NCBI GenBank assembly: GCA_030433055.1
Contig: JAUILJ010000421.1
Location: 1-7,084, forward strand
Length of the DNA stretch: 7,084 bases
Origin: Polyangia bacterium
GTDB lineage: Bacteria; Myxococcota_A; Polyangia; Polyangiales; Polyangiaceae
Reading direction: 5' to 3'
The notes beneath the pieces were generated by a model. The model did not search any database and had not been told where the DNA came from. It saw nothing but the letters and a program-made list of their open reading frames with translations. Shown here one piece after another: positions 5,751-7,084 of this stretch. A program made the position numbers and the translations under genes. Each line of letters starts with the position of its first letter. Position 1 is the stretch's first letter.

Positions 5751-5761
5751 TCGCTCCGGTC

Positions 5762-6193
5762 GTGAACCAGAGCTCGAAAGCGCGGGATGAGCGGCAATGC
5801 TTTCCCGCGCTTCGACGCGTGCGCTCCCCCGCAGATTTTCGTCGCTGTCAGCAAGCTGGCCGGCGGCTGCACACCAGCCATTTCGTGCTCGTCGTCTACG
5901 TGCGTGGGGATGGAGGTCCAGCGCGGCTTGGTCTCACCGTCTCCCGTCGTGTCGGCAACGCGGTGGCGCGAAACCGTATGAAACGCCTGGTTCGCGAGGC
6001 GTTCCGCACGAGCCGAGCGCCCTGGCCCGATGACGTGGATCTCGTCGTGATCGCAAAGCGAAGCCCTGGGGAGCTCACACTGCATGACGTGGCCGGCGAG
6101 TTTTCGGCGGCTCGAGATCCGCTGCTGAAGCGCATCGCTCAAGCTCGGAGAGACGCAGAAAAGCGCGCAGCCAAGCTGGCGGCCCCAAGCTGA
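5762..6193 (+). CDS. rnpA: Ribonuclease P protein component
   Basis: The GTG at 5762 gives 143 residues, placing the conserved FPALRRVRSPADFRR segment 14 residues in, as in other RnpA proteins. The signature RRVGNAVARNRMKRLVREAFR (about 62-82) contains the RNR motif (Arg70-Asn-Arg72, then Lys74-Arg75) that contacts the catalytic RNA; DVDLVVIAKRSP forms the following core strand. RnpA is the protein cofactor of RNase P, which removes the 5' leader of pre-tRNAs. The C-terminus (about 120-143) is a basic helical tail longer than in E. coli (119 aa total). A TTG at 5717 would give 158 residues and overlap rpmH, and the reading frame is open through all of rpmH. No strong Shine-Dalgarno sequence is seen, so coupling to rpmH termination is likely. 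Confidence 0.95.
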   Translation: MNQSSKARDERQCFPALRRVRSPADFRRCQQAGRRLHTSHFVLVVYVRGDGGPARLGLTVSRRVGNAVARNRMKRLVREAFRTSRAPWPDDVDLVVIAKRSPGELTLHDVAGEFSAARDPLLKRIAQARRDAEKRAAKLAAPS

Positions 6194-6215
6194 AGGCCGC
6201 ACACTCCTGACCCCC

Positions 6216-6551
6216 ATGGTGGCCAAACTCCTGATCTGGCTGATTCGGCTGTACCAGCTGCTGCTGTCGCCGCTGCTGGGGAACGTGTGCCGCTTCCACC
6301 CTTCTTGTTCGAACTACGGCTTGAAATGCATCGAGTACCACGGGGCAATCCGTGGTAGTTGGCTCACCCTGCGACGGCTGTCGCGCTGCCATCCTTTCAA
6401 TCCGGGTGGCTATGATCCACCGCCGCCGCCCCGAGATTCGCAAGGCGACTCGACGGGCCGCGAAGTGGACACGGCAGCCGGTTCGGGATCCGAGACTCGA
6501 CTGACGGAGTCTCCCCCGAGCGGCGAATCAGACTGTCGTTGCCGCGCCTGA
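6216..6551 (+). CDS. yidD: Membrane protein insertion efficiency factor YidD
   Basis: The ATG at 6216, 22 nt after rnpA, gives 111 residues. Residues 1-22 are an amphipathic/hydrophobic helix (LLIWLIRLYQLLLSPLL). The family signature follows: CRFHPSCSNYGLKCIEYHG (25-43) with Cys25, Cys31 and Cys38, then GSWLTLRRLSRCHPFNPGGYDP (47-68) with Cys58. YidD lies at the inner face of the cytoplasmic membrane and assists YidC- and Sec-dependent insertion of membrane proteins, matching the yidC gene downstream. After the core come five consecutive Pro (68-72) and a hydrophilic, low-complexity tail to residue 111, making it longer than the roughly 85-residue E. coli protein. The Pro run would be expected to need elongation factor P for smooth translation. 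Confidence 0.95.
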   Translation: MVAKLLIWLIRLYQLLLSPLLGNVCRFHPSCSNYGLKCIEYHGAIRGSWLTLRRLSRCHPFNPGGYDPPPPPRDSQGDSTGREVDTAAGSGSETRLTESPPSGESDCRCRA

Positions 6552-6583
6552 GAGGCCCGGCAAAACCCAAAAGAATCACGATC

Positions 6584-6587
6584 GGAG
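6584..6587 (+). promoter_or_regulatory. yidC ribosome binding site
   Basis: GGAG lies 9 nt before the ATG at 6597. It is a better Shine-Dalgarno match than those of rpmG, rpmH, rnpA and yidD, and it supports this start. Confidence 0.6.
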
Positions 6588-6596
6588 TACTTCGGA

Positions 6597-7084
6597 ATGG
6601 AACGTGGCGGCGCTTCCCGCTTGCTGCTGATGATCGCGATGGGTCTGCTGACCTACTTCGCGTTCACCAAGTGCAACGGAAAAAAAACGCACGAACCGCA
6701 GCCCCTCGGCCGCGAGTTTCGCGATGCTCCGAAGACACGGGTGGCAGCCAAGACCTGTGACCTGTGGACCCCCGAGTTTCGCGCGAGCTTCTCGACCCAG
6801 GGCGCATCGCTCACACGCTACGAGCTGCTCACCGCGAAGTACCGCAAGCATGATCACGGCCTAGACCTCGCGACCGCGCAGTACGAGTTTCGACGCTCAC
6901 TGCGCTTCCACTGGCGCCAGGCGGCGGCCCACGACCAAGGCGGCGCGCCCTGGCAGCTCGACGTCGACACCGTCGACTGGAAGATCGTCAAGGCCGACGG
7001 AAAGACCTGCGAGTTCAGCTACGAAGCTGACGGCGTCAAGCTAACCAAGATCCTCGCTACTACCGAGCGCCCCTACGAGATCCA
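6597..7084 (+). CDS. yidC: Membrane protein insertase YidC, N-terminal part (runs off window)
   Basis: The frame is open from ATG 6597 to the window end, giving 162 residues plus two bases. Residues about 7-25 (SRLLLMIAMGLLTYFAF) are transmembrane helix 1, as in Gram-negative YidC. A charged linker follows (about 26-52), then the start of the periplasmic beta-supersandwich: the strand CDLWTPEFRASFSTQGASL corresponds to the usual 'lVlDTP-y-a-fst-GG-i' segment. YidC inserts and folds inner-membrane proteins alone or with SecYEG; its catalytic five-helix core would lie beyond this window. The assignment rests on TM1, the periplasmic strand pattern and the position after yidD. A run of eight A (6680-6687) is unusual for this GC-rich gene. 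The first residues are MERGGAS rather than the common MDxxR/N start. Confidence 0.93.
   Translation, partial: MERGGASRLLLMIAMGLLTYFAFTKCNGKKTHEPQPLGREFRDAPKTRVAAKTCDLWTPEFRASFSTQGASLTRYELLTAKYRKHDHGLDLATAQYEFRRSLRFHWRQAAAHDQGGAPWQLDVDTVDWKIVKADGKTCEFSYEADGVKLTKILATTERPYEI

Noticed and set aside
5615..6226. A 203-codon open frame on the - strand across rpmH and rnpA
   Set aside because: It lies opposite two certain genes, has no domain features, and is explained by antisense frame openness.

Overview
The window is GC-rich, densely coding, and reads entirely on the + strand. It carries the conserved bacterial block rpmH-rnpA-yidD-yidC. Upstream lie envelope genes: a TPR protein, a CAP-domain lipoprotein, an OmpA protein with thrombospondin type-3 repeats, and a DUF1499 protein. 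High GC, Pro/Ala-rich linkers and an OmpA-TSP3 protein next to a CAP lipoprotein suggest a Gram-negative bacterium of the Myxococcota/Polyangia or a related former deltaproteobacterial group. This placement is inferred from gene content and protein style, not from a search.

Layout. (1) 2-1165: the 3' part of a TPR-repeat gene with an 18-bp minisatellite in its Pro/Ala linker. It is followed after 3 nt by a GTG-started gene for a putative secreted lipoprotein ending in a CAP (SCP/PR1) domain (1169-2386). (2) A 282-bp non-coding stretch (2387-2668) holds an isolated, near-perfect Shine-Dalgarno sequence and a hairpin directly against the ribosome binding site of the next gene. (3) 2669-4369: an outer-membrane-type protein made of a signal peptide, a beta-rich domain, calcium-binding TSP3 repeats and an OmpA peptidoglycan-binding domain. 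A strong hairpin terminator follows. (4) 4512-4976: a small membrane-anchored DUF1499 protein. (5) 5159-5326: rpmG (ribosomal protein L33, Cys-free type), followed by a terminator hairpin and a structured 170-bp leader. (6) 5601-7084: rpmH (L34), rnpA (RNase P protein), yidD and the 5' end of yidC, with gaps of 11, 22 and 45 nt. This is probably one transcription unit linking translation, tRNA maturation and membrane-protein insertion.

Overall this is mostly core, vertically inherited chromosome. I found no CRISPR array, transposon, integrase, tRNA, toxin-antitoxin pair or defence cassette, and no DnaA-box cluster, although rpmH often lies near oriC. The unusual signals are small: the hairpin/SD arrangement before the OmpA gene, paired TGAC-N3-GTCA sites flanking a terminator before rpmH, an rnpA frame that stays open through all of rpmH, an in-phase A8 tract early in yidC, and the in-frame minisatellite in the TPR gene.
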